64,000 bases of DNA from Ancylothrix sp. D3o (GCF_025370775.1 NZ_JAMXEX010000011.1:124001-188000); one strand, 5' to 3'. Positions 47,490 to 57,476 are shown, numbered from the stretch's first letter. Translations and numbers: made by a program. Notes: generated by a model not told the origin, from the sequence alone.

Positions 47490-48041
47490 TTAAAAAGGAA
47501 TGTCATCAAGCGAAGAATCTGAATCGCTTCTTAGCGTTTCGCTTTGGCGGGGGTTCGGCTCAGGTTGCGCTGTGTATTGCCATTCCTGAGACGGTGTGCT
47601 ATTAGGTGCCGGTTCAGTGATTTTGGGAGCCGGTACCGCAGCGCGAGGACTCATCTGCACCACATTACTCGGCGCCGGTGCAGCCATTGACACTGTTTCC
47701 GGTGCTCTTTGAGCAACATGGCTGGAAAACTCAACCCCCCCCGCCCCTAAATTATGAATGCGAGAAGCTGTCAACTCGGCACGTTTTTCTTTGACACCAT
47801 CCGCCAGCGTTACCGTAATCATACCCAGTCGGCCTTCAATCAGCACCCGATCTCCTTGGTGGTAGCGCTCTTGAATTTCTTGGGCCAAATTTCCCCAACC
47901 CACCACCTTTAAAGTTGATGGTTTGTCTTCAGCCTTCAGCGCCGGAAACTGCACAAACATCTCAGCGATAGCAATTTGGTCTGGCGTGTAGCGTAATTGC
48001 GGATTTTGTAAAATTTCCGCCATCAAAATGCAACTGTTCAT
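47490..48041 (-). CDS. Single-stranded DNA-binding protein (SSB family)
   Basis: A 183-residue protein with an N-terminal OB fold (about 1-105: KVVGWGNLAQEIQERYHQGD ... VLIEGRLGMITVTL), a flexible Pro/Ala/Ser-rich middle, and the acidic SSB tail ending SSLDDIPF that docks repair and replication proteins. The OB-fold start (MNSCILMAEILQNPQLRYT) is the divergent type found in many cyanobacteria as a main or second SSB; which one cannot be told from this window. A terminator follows on the minus strand. Confidence 0.87.
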   Translation of the reverse strand: MNSCILMAEILQNPQLRYTPDQIAIAEMFVQFPALKAEDKPSTLKVVGWGNLAQEIQERYHQGDRVLIEGRLGMITVTLADGVKEKRAELTASRIHNLGAGGVEFSSHVAQRAPETVSMAAPAPSNVVQMSPRAAVPAPKITEPAPNSTPSQEWQYTAQPEPNPRQSETLRSDSDSSLDDIPF

Positions 48042-48152
48042 AAAACCCCGAAGTCATCCTTAAACAATCTATCCATTTAATTTTACTCTTTCTTTTGTCC
48101 TAAAACCTTTAAGGAGTTTGTTCGTAGTAACCCCTAAAGGGCTTCCTAACCC

Positions 48153-50660
48153 TTAAAATTCTTGCTCTACAAACGCCTGAATTCGGTGCCGATAGTCACG
48201 CAAATTTTCATCTACCCAGTCAGGATCATTACTGTTAGCAAAAATATGTACCAAAGGCTCACCGGCATCCGGTAACACCAAAACCCAACTATCGCTGCTG
48301 CGGTCAAAAATCTTCACCCCATCAATTAGTTCTAAATTTTCTGCCGGGTGAATTTCCACCAAATGACGCATCAGCGCCCCCTTAACCGTCCAAGGACAGC
48401 GTAAACTATATTGCCGGTGAGCCACACGGGGAATCTCCGAACGAATATGAGCCAAAGATCGCTCCTGCAAAGTCAGCATTTCAATCAACTTGCCAATGCA
48501 AAACATCGCATCAAACCCCGGATGCAGTTGCGGGAAAATAAACCCCATTTCACCACTGCCGCCTATTACCACATTTGGGAAATTTTGGCAAGCCTCCATT
48601 AAAGCTGTAGGATTGGCTTTGGTGCGAACAACTTTCCCATCATGCCGGCGGGCAATTTGTTCGATAGCACCGGATGAGTGAACCGGCACCACCACCGTAG
48701 AGCGAGGGTTGCTAGTTAACATCATATCCACCATCACCGCCGTCAAAATTTCGCCACGAATCAAATTGCCGGCTTCATCCACCAAAATTAACTGCTCACC
48801 ATTAGCAGCCACCTGGACACCAAAATTCGCCCGCAATGCTTCCACCACATGACCAAGTTGGAGGAGCAAACTTTCTCTCTCTTCGTTTCCCGGCGGTGTT
48901 TGATTTAAACTCGCATTTAACACCACCGCATCACAGCCATATTTTGCCAAAAGCTGGGGTAACACAGCCCCCGCCACAGCATAAACATAATCAATCACAA
49001 CTTTAGCGCGGCTATGATAAATGGCTTGAGTATTCAAATTACTCTCGTAGGCACTATTGTAAAGTTCCAGCACTTGACTGGGATAAGCCATATTTCCAAT
49101 TTCTTGAATTTGCGCCCTGCGGAAATCTTCTTTAAAATAAGCGCCCTCAATTTTTTTCTCGCGGGGTTTAGAGATATTAATTCCCTTTTCGTCAAAAAAT
49201 TCGATTAACATTGAATCTGCCCGCTCTGGATGCAAGCGCACATGAATTCCACCGGCCACTGATAAGGTAGGAATAATCGCTCTGGCAAGGGGAATGGCGG
49301 TAGCTTCTAAGTTTTGAATATGCACTCCCACCGACATCAAACCGGCTATCAAAGAACGCGACACCATCCGCGAAATGCTGCGCTGATCGCGGGACACCGT
49401 AACCGAGGAACCGGGCTTGAGCGTAGAACCATAGGCGGCGCCCAGTTTGACAGCAAATTCTGGGGTGATATCAATATTGGCAAGTCCCGATACTCCCCGT
49501 TGTCCGAAGAGGTTTCGCTGGGCCGACTGTCCCCAAATCAAGTTGATATTGAGGGTGGCACCGGCCTCGATTTTTTTGCTCGGCCAGACACGCACATTCG
49601 GGCTGACTTGAGCTTCTTCGCCTACACTTGATAGGGGCCCCACCACTGCGCCTTCCAAAACGTGCGCTCTGCGGTCTACTCGCACGCCTCTAGCAGCTAC
49701 GCAGGCTCGTAAATGTGCTTCTTCGCCGATGATCGCACCATTCCATATCACCGGCCTTTTAATATCTGCATCGGCTGCAATGGTGACGTTATCTCCGATC
49801 ACACTACCGCCGTCTATTTGAACTCTTGGCCCTATGCGGCAGTTATTGCCAATTAAAACCGGCGTTTCGATGTTTGCTGTCGGGTCTATATAAGTGTTTT
49901 GACCTATCCATAAACCGGGCGAACGTTCTTCATAGGCAAATTCTAGTTTGACTTTTTTGTGCAAACCGTCGTATTGAGCATCTCTATAGGCGTCTAAATG
50001 ACCGACATCACACCAGTATCCCTCGGCGATAAAACCATACATCGGTTCGTCTTTTTCCAGCAGTAAAGGAAATAAGTCTTTAGAAAAATCGCTTTCTTCG
50101 TTTTCCCGCAGGTAGTCTAAAACTTCCGGTTCGAGGATGTAGGTGCCGGTGTTGACAGTATCAGAAAAAATTTCTCCGCTTGAGGGTTTTTCGAGAAACC
50201 GGCGAATACGGCCATCTTTATCAGTAATCACAACCCCAAATTCCATAGGATCGGGAACGTGGGTTAATATTAATGTGGCTTTTGATTGCTTTTGTTTGTG
50301 ATATTTTATCGCTTCAGTGAGGTTAAAATCTGTGATGCTATCACCGCTGATTACAAGGAAAGTTGAGTCGAGCAGTTCGGCAATATTTTTAACACAGCCT
50401 GATGTGCCAAGGGGTTGATCTTCTTCGACTGCATAGGTCATTTGAACACCAAATTCGCTACCGTCTTGGAAGTAATCTCGCATCACGTCTGGTAAGTAGT
50501 GTAGGGTGGCGATTATTTCGGTGATGTTATGGCGTTTTAATAAGTTAATAATGTGTTCGGCGATGGGCCGATTTAATACCGGCACCATTGGTTTTGGCAA
50601 ATCGCAGGTTAGCGGTCTCAGCCGCGTTCCTGAGCCTCCAGCCATCAACACTGCTCTCAT
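48153..50660 (-). CDS. Mannose-1-phosphate guanylyltransferase fused to a phosphohexomutase-like domain
   Basis: An 835-residue fusion. The N-terminal nucleotidyltransferase (1-235) has the signature GGSGTRLRPLTCDLPKPMVP and would make GDP-mannose or a related NDP-sugar for polysaccharides. A left-handed beta-helix follows (about 245-375). The rest resembles phosphoglucomutase/phosphomannomutase, but the usual catalytic serine loop TASHNP is absent (the aligned segment reads GGIHVRLHPERADS). The DGDxDR metal loop also looks lost (VAANGEQLILVDEAGN). The mutase part is therefore probably inactive or regulatory. This architecture is known in cyanobacteria (Mpg-like). The start ATG 50660 (MRAVLMAGGSGTRL) is typical. 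Confidence 0.92.
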   Translation of the reverse strand: MRAVLMAGGSGTRLRPLTCDLPKPMVPVLNRPIAEHIINLLKRHNITEIIATLHYLPDVMRDYFQDGSEFGVQMTYAVEEDQPLGTSGCVKNIAELLDSTFLVISGDSITDFNLTEAIKYHKQKQSKATLILTHVPDPMEFGVVITDKDGRIRRFLEKPSSGEIFSDTVNTGTYILEPEVLDYLRENEESDFSKDLFPLLLEKDEPMYGFIAEGYWCDVGHLDAYRDAQYDGLHKKVKLEFAYEERSPGLWIGQNTYIDPTANIETPVLIGNNCRIGPRVQIDGGSVIGDNVTIAADADIKRPVIWNGAIIGEEAHLRACVAARGVRVDRRAHVLEGAVVGPLSSVGEEAQVSPNVRVWPSKKIEAGATLNINLIWGQSAQRNLFGQRGVSGLANIDITPEFAVKLGAAYGSTLKPGSSVTVSRDQRSISRMVSRSLIAGLMSVGVHIQNLEATAIPLARAIIPTLSVAGGIHVRLHPERADSMLIEFFDEKGINISKPREKKIEGAYFKEDFRRAQIQEIGNMAYPSQVLELYNSAYESNLNTQAIYHSRAKVVIDYVYAVAGAVLPQLLAKYGCDAVVLNASLNQTPPGNEERESLLLQLGHVVEALRANFGVQVAANGEQLILVDEAGNLIRGEILTAVMVDMMLTSNPRSTVVVPVHSSGAIEQIARRHDGKVVRTKANPTALMEACQNFPNVVIGGSGEMGFIFPQLHPGFDAMFCIGKLIEMLTLQERSLAHIRSEIPRVAHRQYSLRCPWTVKGALMRHLVEIHPAENLELIDGVKIFDRSSDSWVLVLPDAGEPLVHIFANSNDPDWVDENLRDYRHRIQAFVEQEF

Positions 50661-50687
50661 AAGTCCTCCGTAAATGTATCCTTATTT

Positions 50688-50819
50688 ATGATTTTTCTTA
50701 ACAATTTGCTGGCTTTTCCGTCTTTACTGCTGCTTCTTATTATCCTAGATTTTATGGCCTGTGTTTTGGTCGGATTGTTGTTGGCCGCTTTTGAGGGTTT
50801 ACTGTGGTGGCGGGACTGA
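50688..50819 (+). CDS. Candidate very small membrane protein
   Basis: A 43-codon frame starts at ATG 50688, 28 bp upstream of the divergent guanylyltransferase start. It is strongly hydrophobic: MIFLNNLLAFPSLLLLLIIL followed by a second apolar part, ending Trp-Trp-Arg-Asp. One or two membrane helices would fit. There is no good ribosome-binding site and it matches none of the small photosystem or cytochrome subunits I know. It may be a chance frame in a T-rich promoter region. Confidence 0.3.
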   Translation: MIFLNNLLAFPSLLLLLIILDFMACVLVGLLLAAFEGLLWWRD

Positions 50820-51142
50820 GTTTATCTCGCCATTGCCGGTTAGGATGTCCCAAAAATAACCCAGTATTTTTTGTGGCTGAAACTCTGGGTCGAGCGTCAA
50901 TTTTTTTGGTTAATTTTTGTTAAAGACTAACTCGGCTTTGACCAGGGAGATTGGGGACGAAAACCAAGGGCAAAAATTGGCAAGTGGAAGATACCGGCTT
51001 GCCTGGGGTAATCTTCCTATCTTAAAGGATAAACCCTATTGGCTAAAATTTACGGCATCCGTCTCTGAAGTTCTACCAACGGACAGGGAAACCAGATAAA
51101 CTAGAGAATGATCGTACATAGTCTTAAGCTTTGGGATTGGTT
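50820..51142. other. Intergenic region before a small membrane gene
   Basis: About 320 bp without a recognised gene. The strongest frame (50917-51099) starts with TTG and shows no domain. Confidence 0.4.
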
Positions 51143-51337
51143 ATGCCTAAATTGATTGTGTTTGTTTTACTGGTTGGTTATGGTTATGGGGCGTGGAAGT
51201 TCTGGAAGGGCTATAACCAAACGAATTTTGAGAAGTCTTTTGCCAGCCGGCTTAAGTTGTCGTTGTTGTGGCCGGTGTTGGTGGTGGCAAACCAAAGTTA
51301 TCGCAAGAATTTTACAAAGGCTCTGAAGGGTCGATAG
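51143..51337 (+). CDS. Small conserved-looking membrane protein
   Basis: A 64-residue protein starting at ATG 51143 (MPKLIVFVLLVGYGYGAWKF). It has one N-terminal transmembrane helix (about 3-17), then a basic tail with a second weakly hydrophobic segment (LSLLWPVLVVA) and RKNFTKALKGR at the end. The frame opens earlier with a TTG (51131), but the ATG is preferred. It ends 6 bp before the methyltransferase gene, so the two are probably co-transcribed. I do not recognise a function. Confidence 0.68.
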   Translation: MPKLIVFVLLVGYGYGAWKFWKGYNQTNFEKSFASRLKLSLLWPVLVVANQSYRKNFTKALKGR

Positions 51338-51343
51338 GTAGGA

Positions 51344-52087
51344 ATGTCAAAAAAACAAGAGTCTTCCTCGCCAAAAGGCAGCACACCGGCATCAACCGCA
51401 CACTCTGCCTTTTCGGCTGATGCGGTTCAGCCTTTGTTAAATGCGGTGGCGTTGCGTTTTAACCGGCAATATTTGGGACAAGCCTTTGAGTTACCGCCCG
51501 AAGTAGAAGCAATGCAGGTTTTCCATGATTGGGCTGCCGGTTCTTTGGAGGCTAAAATTGCTTCTCGTTTTTGGGAAATTGCCCAACCACAAAAAAATCA
51601 GCGTTGTTTGGATCTCGGTTGTGGGGTGAGTTTTTTGGTCTATCCTTGGCGAGATTGGGGGGCTTTTTTTTACGGTCAAGATATTAGCACGGTGGCTGTT
51701 GAAGCTTTAAATACTCGTGGCCCACAAATGAATTCTAAGCTCTTTAAAAAAGTGAATTTAGGTGGTGCTCACGAGTTAAATTATGATAGCGGTCAGTTTG
51801 ATTTGGTGTTTGCTACCGGCTGGAGTTGTTATTATCCCCTGGAATACTGGCAAGGTGTCATGGCACAAGTAAAGCGGGTGCTTAAACCAGGCGGTTCTTT
51901 TGTTTTTGATGTTTTAGATATCAATGCGCCTTTAGCGGAAAATTGGTCAATTTTAGAGACTTATTTAGGGGCGGAGGTGTTTTTAGAAGAGTTGGATGTT
52001 TGGGAAAAGTTGCTGAAAGATTCTCAGGTAAAAATTGAGAAAAAACAGGCCGGTGAATTGTTTCAGCTTTATAAAGTTAAATTTTAA
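51344..52087 (+). CDS. Class I SAM-dependent methyltransferase
   Basis: A 247-residue methyltransferase. SAM-binding motif I is CLDLGCGVSFLV (about residues 87-98), followed by the acidic strand end (FYGQDIS) and a post-motif region (FDLVFATGWSCYYPLEYW). KRVLKPGGSFVFDV is the typical motif III region. The first ~30 residues are Ser/Ala-rich and disordered-looking. The ATG is preceded by TAGGTAGG. The substrate is unknown. It follows the small membrane gene by 6 bp. Confidence 0.88.
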   Translation: MSKKQESSSPKGSTPASTAHSAFSADAVQPLLNAVALRFNRQYLGQAFELPPEVEAMQVFHDWAAGSLEAKIASRFWEIAQPQKNQRCLDLGCGVSFLVYPWRDWGAFFYGQDISTVAVEALNTRGPQMNSKLFKKVNLGGAHELNYDSGQFDLVFATGWSCYYPLEYWQGVMAQVKRVLKPGGSFVFDVLDINAPLAENWSILETYLGAEVFLEELDVWEKLLKDSQVKIEKKQAGELFQLYKVKF

Positions 52088-52141
52088 TCGGTCATTGTTC
52101 AGGGCAGGCACAGGGGCACTGCCCGTACATAAGACATCTTT

Positions 52142-52411
52142 TCAAAAAGCCTGAATCCACTCTTTTATTTCATACTTTGTCCAGATTCCATTTTGCCAAT
52201 AAGGATCAGCCTCAATAGCTTTTCTTACTGTTTCCTCATCTTCGGCTTGATAAATTCCAAACACTTTTGTTAAATCTTTTGTGGGGCCAATTGTCATAAC
52301 AACACCGGCCTCTTTTAATTTGGCAATTCCCTCTAAATGTGCCTCACGGTAAGGAACCCGTTTTTCCAAAACATCAGCACAATAACTTCCCCACATTATG
52401 TATTTGTTCAT
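52142..52411 (-). CDS. YciI family protein
   Basis: An 89-residue protein with the YciI/dimeric ferredoxin-like fold pattern: MWGSYCADVLEKRVPYREAH, a central glycine segment (GVVMTIGPT), then EDEETVRKAIEADPYWQNGI and a terminal IKEWI strand. The conserved His (YREAHL) and Asp (ADPYW) of the family are present. Function in the family is mostly unknown. It is convergent with the methyltransferase gene. Confidence 0.9.
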   Translation of the reverse strand: MNKYIMWGSYCADVLEKRVPYREAHLEGIAKLKEAGVVMTIGPTKDLTKVFGIYQAEDEETVRKAIEADPYWQNGIWTKYEIKEWIQAF

Positions 52412-52443
52412 ATTTTGTCAATGGTCAATGGTCATTAGTCATT

Positions 52444-52573
52444 AAGTAGAGGCACTTAATTAATTGTAGGATGGGTAGAGCGTAAGCAAAACCCATCAAA
52501 GTGTCACCCATCAAAGCGTCGAGAGTGTTGGGTTTCGTTCCTCTACCCATCCTACAATTAAGTTGACTTAGTT
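52444..52573. mobile_element. MITE-like element, family B copy 2
   Basis: A 130-bp copy in the same orientation as 41879-42009, starting AAGTAGAGGCACTTAATTAA and ending AATTAAGTTGACTTAGTT. It shares GAGAGTGTTGGGTTTCGTTC and has an extra partial duplication of ACCCATCAAAG inside. It sits between the YciI gene and pheT among TGGTCAT-type simple repeats. Confidence 0.85.
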
Positions 52574-52684
52574 AGTCATTGGTCATTGGTCACTTGGAAA
52601 AATTTGTCATAAGGTGTTTTATCCTTTGAAAAAGGGTTTTAGGGCCAAGGAAAACACAAATGACAAATGACAAATGACAATTGA

Positions 52685-55102
52685 TTAACTTCTCAAAGTC
52701 ACGCTGAAATTTTTAATCAGTGCATCGCGGACTTTTTGCTGCACCGGCTCAACATCCGTATCCGTCAGCGTTCGGTCATTTACCCGATAGACTAAACGAA
52801 AAGCTAAACTCCGTTGACCTTCCGGCACATTCACACCACGATACTCATCAAACAATTCTACCGACTCCAATAAACCACCGGCAGCCTTGCAAATACTGCG
52901 TTCAATATCACCCACCGGCACACTCACCGGCGCGAAAAATGCAATATCTCGATCTGCTGCGGGATAAGTAGAATAGGCACTAAACCGGCGCACACCGGCC
53001 CCTTGAGATAACGCATTTACTATCAACCCTAAATCAAATTGAAACAAATAAATTGCTTCTGGCAAGCCTTTTTCCCGCCGTAATTGTGGATGAATTTGTC
53101 CAAAAATTCCTAACAGTTTTCCACGCAACCATACAGCAGCAGTGCGTCCTGGGTGTAAGCGATTTTCGCTTTTATCTGCCTTATATTCCACTGTCAAATT
53201 CAAGCGCTCAAATACACTTTCTAAGACGCCTTTTGCTTCAAACCAGCTTAAAGCTTGTTCCTTGCCACTGCGTACCCACCGGCCGGTTGATGGATCTCCA
53301 CCAATAATACCGGCAATCATTTCTTTTTCCTTCAGACTTTCGCCTTCTTTCCAGAAAATTTTGCCAGTTTCAAAACCATTTACCGCCCCATTTCCTTGTT
53401 CCAAATTATACTGGAAGGCATCAAGAAGAGCGGTTAACATTTCTGTTCGTAGTGCCGAATATTCCACAAACAAAGGATTTGCTAAAACGACTTGATTTTC
53501 TCCAGAAGTCGGAACCAAGGAATAGTGCATTAATTCCGTTAAACCCGCACCCCGAAAAGCTGATCGCACTTCTCTTGTTGCTTTTTGCTCGGTGGGTAAA
53601 TATCCCGCTTCAGTTTTTGAGGGCAACGTTTCGCAGAAGTTATCGTATCCGTAAAGACGAGCAATTTCTTCGATTAAATCAATTTCTCGCTCTAAATCTC
53701 GATAGCGATAAGCCGGCACTGTTACATCCCAAATTCCCTCTTTTTCACCTTTGTTAATTGTGCAACCTAATGCAACCAAAATCCTCTCCATATCGGCGGG
53801 TTGCAGTTGGCCGGTACCGTCTTTTATTTTGCCTAAAATTTGATCAACTCGTTCAAGGCGCAAGGTAACAGAACGGGTATAGGTTTCGGGGCCGGTGGTT
53901 GAGGTTTGCTGGCTGATGGCATTTCCCCCAGCCAATTCTGCAATTAACTGTACAGCACGCCGGCAGGCTATCGTTAATTCGGCTTGGTTAACTCCCCTTT
54001 CATAGCGCGTTGAGGCTTCGGTGCGGATACCTTGGGCTCTGGCTGACCGGCGGATGGGGGCTTGTTCAAAAATCGCAGCTTCTAAGACTAAATTTTGCGT
54101 CCCCTCGTAAACTTCGCTGTCTTCTCCACCCATCACCCCTGCTAAAGCTACCGGTTTGTCATTGGCGGTAATTAAAAGGTTTTGCGGTTGCAGGTTGCGT
54201 TCTTGACCGTCGAGGGTTTTCAGCGTTTCATTTTCCTTAGCATATCTCACGCCAATTGTCAAGCTTTGAGAACCGGCAATATTTTGTAAGCGTTCGCGGT
54301 CGAAGGCGTGGAGCGGTTGACCCCATTCCAGCAAAATATAATTGGTGACATCTACAACATTGCTGATCGGGCGGATACCGGCGGCTTGTAGGCGTTGTTG
54401 CAACCAAGCCGGAGAAGGGGCAATTTTGATGTTTTCAATTTCGGTGGCGATGTAGATAGGGCAAGCTTGCAGGGATTTTTCAACTTGCACGCCACTGCCA
54501 AGCGCTTGCTTTTGTTCGGCAACTTCTGGCAGACGGACGGTGGCGCCGGTGAGGGCGGCAATTTCGCGGGCAATGCCTACCATACTGAGGGCGTCGGCGC
54601 GGTTTGCGGTGGCGGTGACATCTAAAATTACGTCATCCAAACCTAAGAGGGGGCGAATGTCGCTGCCCAAAACAGGATTTTCTAATTCAAAAATATGAAT
54701 GCCGGCGGATTCTTTGCTGAGGCCGAGTTCTGCGAGCGAGCAGATCATGCCGTTGGAGGGAACGCCGCGCAGTTTGGCCGGTTTGATTTTTAAGTCGATT
54801 TGGGGGAGATAGGTTCCGACAACGGCTACCGCTACATGAATATCAGCGCGAGCATTGGGCGCCCCGCAGACGATGTTTAAGGTTTCGCCGGCACCAACAT
54901 CGACCGTGCAAACGCTGAGTTTATCGGCGTTGGGGTGGGGTTGCCGGTCGAGGATTTTACCCATAACGACCCCATCCGCCCAACTGCGGCGATTTTCGAT
55001 ATCTTCGACTTCAAAACCTGCCATTGTTAGCAGGTGGGCTAGTTCTTCTGGGCTCAGCGAGATGTCTACTAATTCTCGCAACCAGTTTAGGGAGATACGC
55101 AT
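52685..55102 (-). CDS. pheT: Phenylalanyl-tRNA synthetase beta subunit
   Basis: The beta subunit of the alpha2-beta2 enzyme that charges tRNA-Phe. The 805-residue product shows, in order: the tRNA-binding OB domain (about 40-150, [18 protein letters not shown]), the B3/B4 editing domain (about 210-400), B5 (about 415-485), the class II-like core (with [10 protein letters not shown]), and the C-terminal anticodon-binding domain (about 710-805, [16 protein letters not shown]). The start [11 protein letters not shown] is canonical. pheS is not adjacent, as is usual in cyanobacteria. Confidence 0.97.
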   Translation of the reverse strand: MRISLNWLRELVDISLSPEELAHLLTMAGFEVEDIENRRSWADGVVMGKILDRQPHPNADKLSVCTVDVGAGETLNIVCGAPNARADIHVAVAVVGTYLPQIDLKIKPAKLRGVPSNGMICSLAELGLSKESAGIHIFELENPVLGSDIRPLLGLDDVILDVTATANRADALSMVGIAREIAALTGATVRLPEVAEQKQALGSGVQVEKSLQACPIYIATEIENIKIAPSPAWLQQRLQAAGIRPISNVVDVTNYILLEWGQPLHAFDRERLQNIAGSQSLTIGVRYAKENETLKTLDGQERNLQPQNLLITANDKPVALAGVMGGEDSEVYEGTQNLVLEAAIFEQAPIRRSARAQGIRTEASTRYERGVNQAELTIACRRAVQLIAELAGGNAISQQTSTTGPETYTRSVTLRLERVDQILGKIKDGTGQLQPADMERILVALGCTINKGEKEGIWDVTVPAYRYRDLEREIDLIEEIARLYGYDNFCETLPSKTEAGYLPTEQKATREVRSAFRGAGLTELMHYSLVPTSGENQVVLANPLFVEYSALRTEMLTALLDAFQYNLEQGNGAVNGFETGKIFWKEGESLKEKEMIAGIIGGDPSTGRWVRSGKEQALSWFEAKGVLESVFERLNLTVEYKADKSENRLHPGRTAAVWLRGKLLGIFGQIHPQLRREKGLPEAIYLFQFDLGLIVNALSQGAGVRRFSAYSTYPAADRDIAFFAPVSVPVGDIERSICKAAGGLLESVELFDEYRGVNVPEGQRSLAFRLVYRVNDRTLTDTDVEPVQQKVRDALIKNFSVTLRS

Positions 55103-55754
55103 TGCTAATTTTCCGTTTCCGTTGTCAGGTGGGCTTAAAGGGTGCGATGGCGTTTTTTAATCTTTGAACCTTTCGCCTGTTTATTTTACTGCTGTGGGTT
55201 CTGGGGTGGTTAGTGGTTGCGAATGATGCCTGTTTTTATTGACAAAAAGGATAGTTTATGATACCCAAACTTTGTATCATTGATAACTTAGTTGGTTATG
55301 GTCGGTTGTAAGATGCTTGTGTGGTTTTTTTCAAGGAAGGGTTTAATTTAGGGTATGAGTTTTTCTGGGGGAAAGACAGGGGGATGCGAGCCAGCTTCAC
55401 AAAAAGAACAAAATATGTAAAAATCAGGCAAAGAAGTATTTTTTGCTGTTCATACGCTAAGATTTTGAGGCAACTTAAAGTATAGGGGTAAAACGAGAGA
55501 AGCCATCTCTGGGCATCCCGCCCTTGTGGATCAGTCTCGAAACTATCGTTGAAAAAATATAGTTCTTTGAACAGTAATTTGCAGGCGCTTGCCTCACGCT
55601 CACCCCTGAAACCCCGAAGAATATAAGGAAGGGCTATAACTGAGCGGCGCTCATGTAAACTATCTGAGTCGAACTGAAACAATATAAGCATCTACTTGTC
55701 AAGCAAGCCAGATAGCTATCAAACAGCAACACACGCAGTCGGGTAAAGTAGAGA
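55103..55754. other. Long gap between pheT and the kinase gene
   Basis: About 650 bp without a supported gene. A TTGACA (55239-55244) is followed by an inverted repeat ATGATAC/GTATCAT (55258-55264 and 55274-55280), looking like a promoter with operator. A 131-codon minus-strand frame at 55296-55691 has no domain and is not called. Confidence 0.45.
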
Positions 55755-57347
55755 ATGAAGCTCTGTGTAAATCCAGCCTGTCCCAATCCAGAGAACCCAG
55801 ACCACGCTCACCGATGTCAAGCTTGTGGTAGTAAGCTTTTGCTGCGCGACCGCTATCAGGTAAATCAAGCGTTAGGTCAAGGAGGTTTCGGCGCAACGTT
55901 TGTGGCAAGTGATATCTCGTTACCAGGAACTCCAACTTGTGTGATTAAACAGTTGCGTCCGGTGGCGACTTCTGAGCGAGTGTTGGAGATGTCGAGGGAG
56001 TTGTTTAAGCGGGAAGCAAAAACGCTGGGAAAAATTGGTAATCACCCGCAAGTTCCTCGGCTGTTAGATTATTTTGAAATTGAAGATGATTTTTATTTGG
56101 TTCAGGAATATGTGAATGGATCAACCCTGAAGCAGGAAGTAAAGCGAACAGGGCCGTTTACTGAGTTGGGGGTGCGGCAGTTTTTAACGGAAATTTTGCC
56201 GGTGGTGCAATACCTTCACGATCACCGGGTGATTCACCGCGATATTAAACCGGCTAATATTATCCGTCGCACGATTGACCATAAGTTAGTGTTGATCGAT
56301 TTTGGTGCGGTTAAGGATCATGTCAGTCAAACGATGGCTTTAAATTCTTCGGAACAAACAGCGTTAACGTCGTTTGCAATTGGGACACCGGGGTTTGCGC
56401 CTCCAGAACAAATGGCGCTGAGGCCGGTTTATGCTAGTGATATTTATGCGCTGGGAGTGACGAGTATTTACTTGTTAACCGGCAAATCTCCAAGTCATTT
56501 AGGCTATGATGCCACGACTGGCGAAATTTGCTGGCGCCAGAATATTCAGGTTAGTTCAAAATTGATGGGTGTTCTGGAAAGAATGCTTGAGGTGTCGGTA
56601 CGCCGGCGTTATCAATCAGCAAATGATGTGCTGAGGGCGCTTAATGCTGAGTTTAACAGCGAGGGTTTTGCTCAGGGTATGGCGACGATGGCAAAATCTA
56701 CTCTGCTTCAACCAGAGGAACCTACGGATATTGAAGCAGAAGGCGGGGGCAGAACGGAAATGTCGCGTTTGGCAGAGGCGATTCGAGCCCGAAAAAGCAA
56801 GTTAAGTTCTAGCCGTTTACCTAGCTCTGGTACGCGCAATCGAAGTATGATGACTAAAAGCCCGACGACGGCGATGGAGGGGAAAGGTGCTTCGGCTGCA
56901 AAGGTTAATTCGTCGGCAAAATGGGATGCGAATAGTGTTAAAACGGCTTATGTGAAAGGCCGGCGTGATTTTGCTGGTTTAGACCTCAGTCTTTTAGATT
57001 TGGCCGGTGCTGATTTGAGGGAAGCGATTTTACATCAAGCTAAATTGGTTAAAACTAATTTTACTAATGCTGATTTGTCGAATGCGAATTTAGGCCGAGC
57101 AAGTTTAAATCAAGCTTCTTTGCGGGATGCGGATTTAACGAAGGCTTATATGAGTTATGCTAATCTCGAAGGTGCGGATATGCGCGGGGCTAATTTAACT
57201 GAGGCTTATTTGTCTCATGCAAATCTCAGAGGGGCAAATCTTTGTGGGGCAAATCTTACGGGCGCCCGTGTCAGTGATGAGCAGTTGGCGCTGGCAAAAA
57301 CTAATTGGTTAACGGTTAAGCCAAATGGCAAACGTGGATTATTTTAA
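55755..57347 (+). CDS. Serine/threonine kinase with zinc ribbon and pentapeptide repeats
   Basis: A 530-residue Hanks-type kinase. The N-terminus has a four-Cys zinc-ribbon-like motif (CVNPACPNP ... CQACG). The kinase domain (about 33-300) has the glycine loop GQGGFGATF, Lys in CVIKQLR, catalytic loop VIHRDIKPANII, and DFG in LIDFGAVKD. A Ser/Thr-rich linker leads to C-terminal pentapeptide repeats (about 405-510, A(D/N)LxxA units). Cyanobacterial kinases such as SpkB have this layout. The target is unknown. The start is ATG 55755; pheT is divergent. Confidence 0.93.
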   Translation: MKLCVNPACPNPENPDHAHRCQACGSKLLLRDRYQVNQALGQGGFGATFVASDISLPGTPTCVIKQLRPVATSERVLEMSRELFKREAKTLGKIGNHPQVPRLLDYFEIEDDFYLVQEYVNGSTLKQEVKRTGPFTELGVRQFLTEILPVVQYLHDHRVIHRDIKPANIIRRTIDHKLVLIDFGAVKDHVSQTMALNSSEQTALTSFAIGTPGFAPPEQMALRPVYASDIYALGVTSIYLLTGKSPSHLGYDATTGEICWRQNIQVSSKLMGVLERMLEVSVRRRYQSANDVLRALNAEFNSEGFAQGMATMAKSTLLQPEEPTDIEAEGGGRTEMSRLAEAIRARKSKLSSSRLPSSGTRNRSMMTKSPTTAMEGKGASAAKVNSSAKWDANSVKTAYVKGRRDFAGLDLSLLDLAGADLREAILHQAKLVKTNFTNADLSNANLGRASLNQASLRDADLTKAYMSYANLEGADMRGANLTEAYLSHANLRGANLCGANLTGARVSDEQLALAKTNWLTVKPNGKRGLF

Positions 57348-57417
57348 GGTTTGAGTTTTTTGGCTAAATTGTTAATTAAATCTTTTCCTCTAGGCTGTAG
57401 TATCGGATCGGATGCCC

Positions 57418-57476
57418 GTAGTGGGGGGGTTTTTTGAACCGCTGCCTTTAGGCAGGCAGGATGCCTGCCCCACTAC
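57418..57476. repeat. Imperfect palindromic repeat
   Basis: GTAGTGGGG (57418-57426) and CCCCACTAC (57468-57476) are inverted around an inner palindrome (GGCAGGCAGGATGCCTGCC). A second repetitive segment (57496-57546, with GTCTGTACGG twice) follows. These fill the gap between the kinase gene and moeA; no gene is present from 57348 to 57665. Confidence 0.7.

Noticed and set aside
55296-55691. 131-codon minus-strand frame between pheT and the kinase gene
   Set aside because: No recognisable domain, no start signal; composition looks random.
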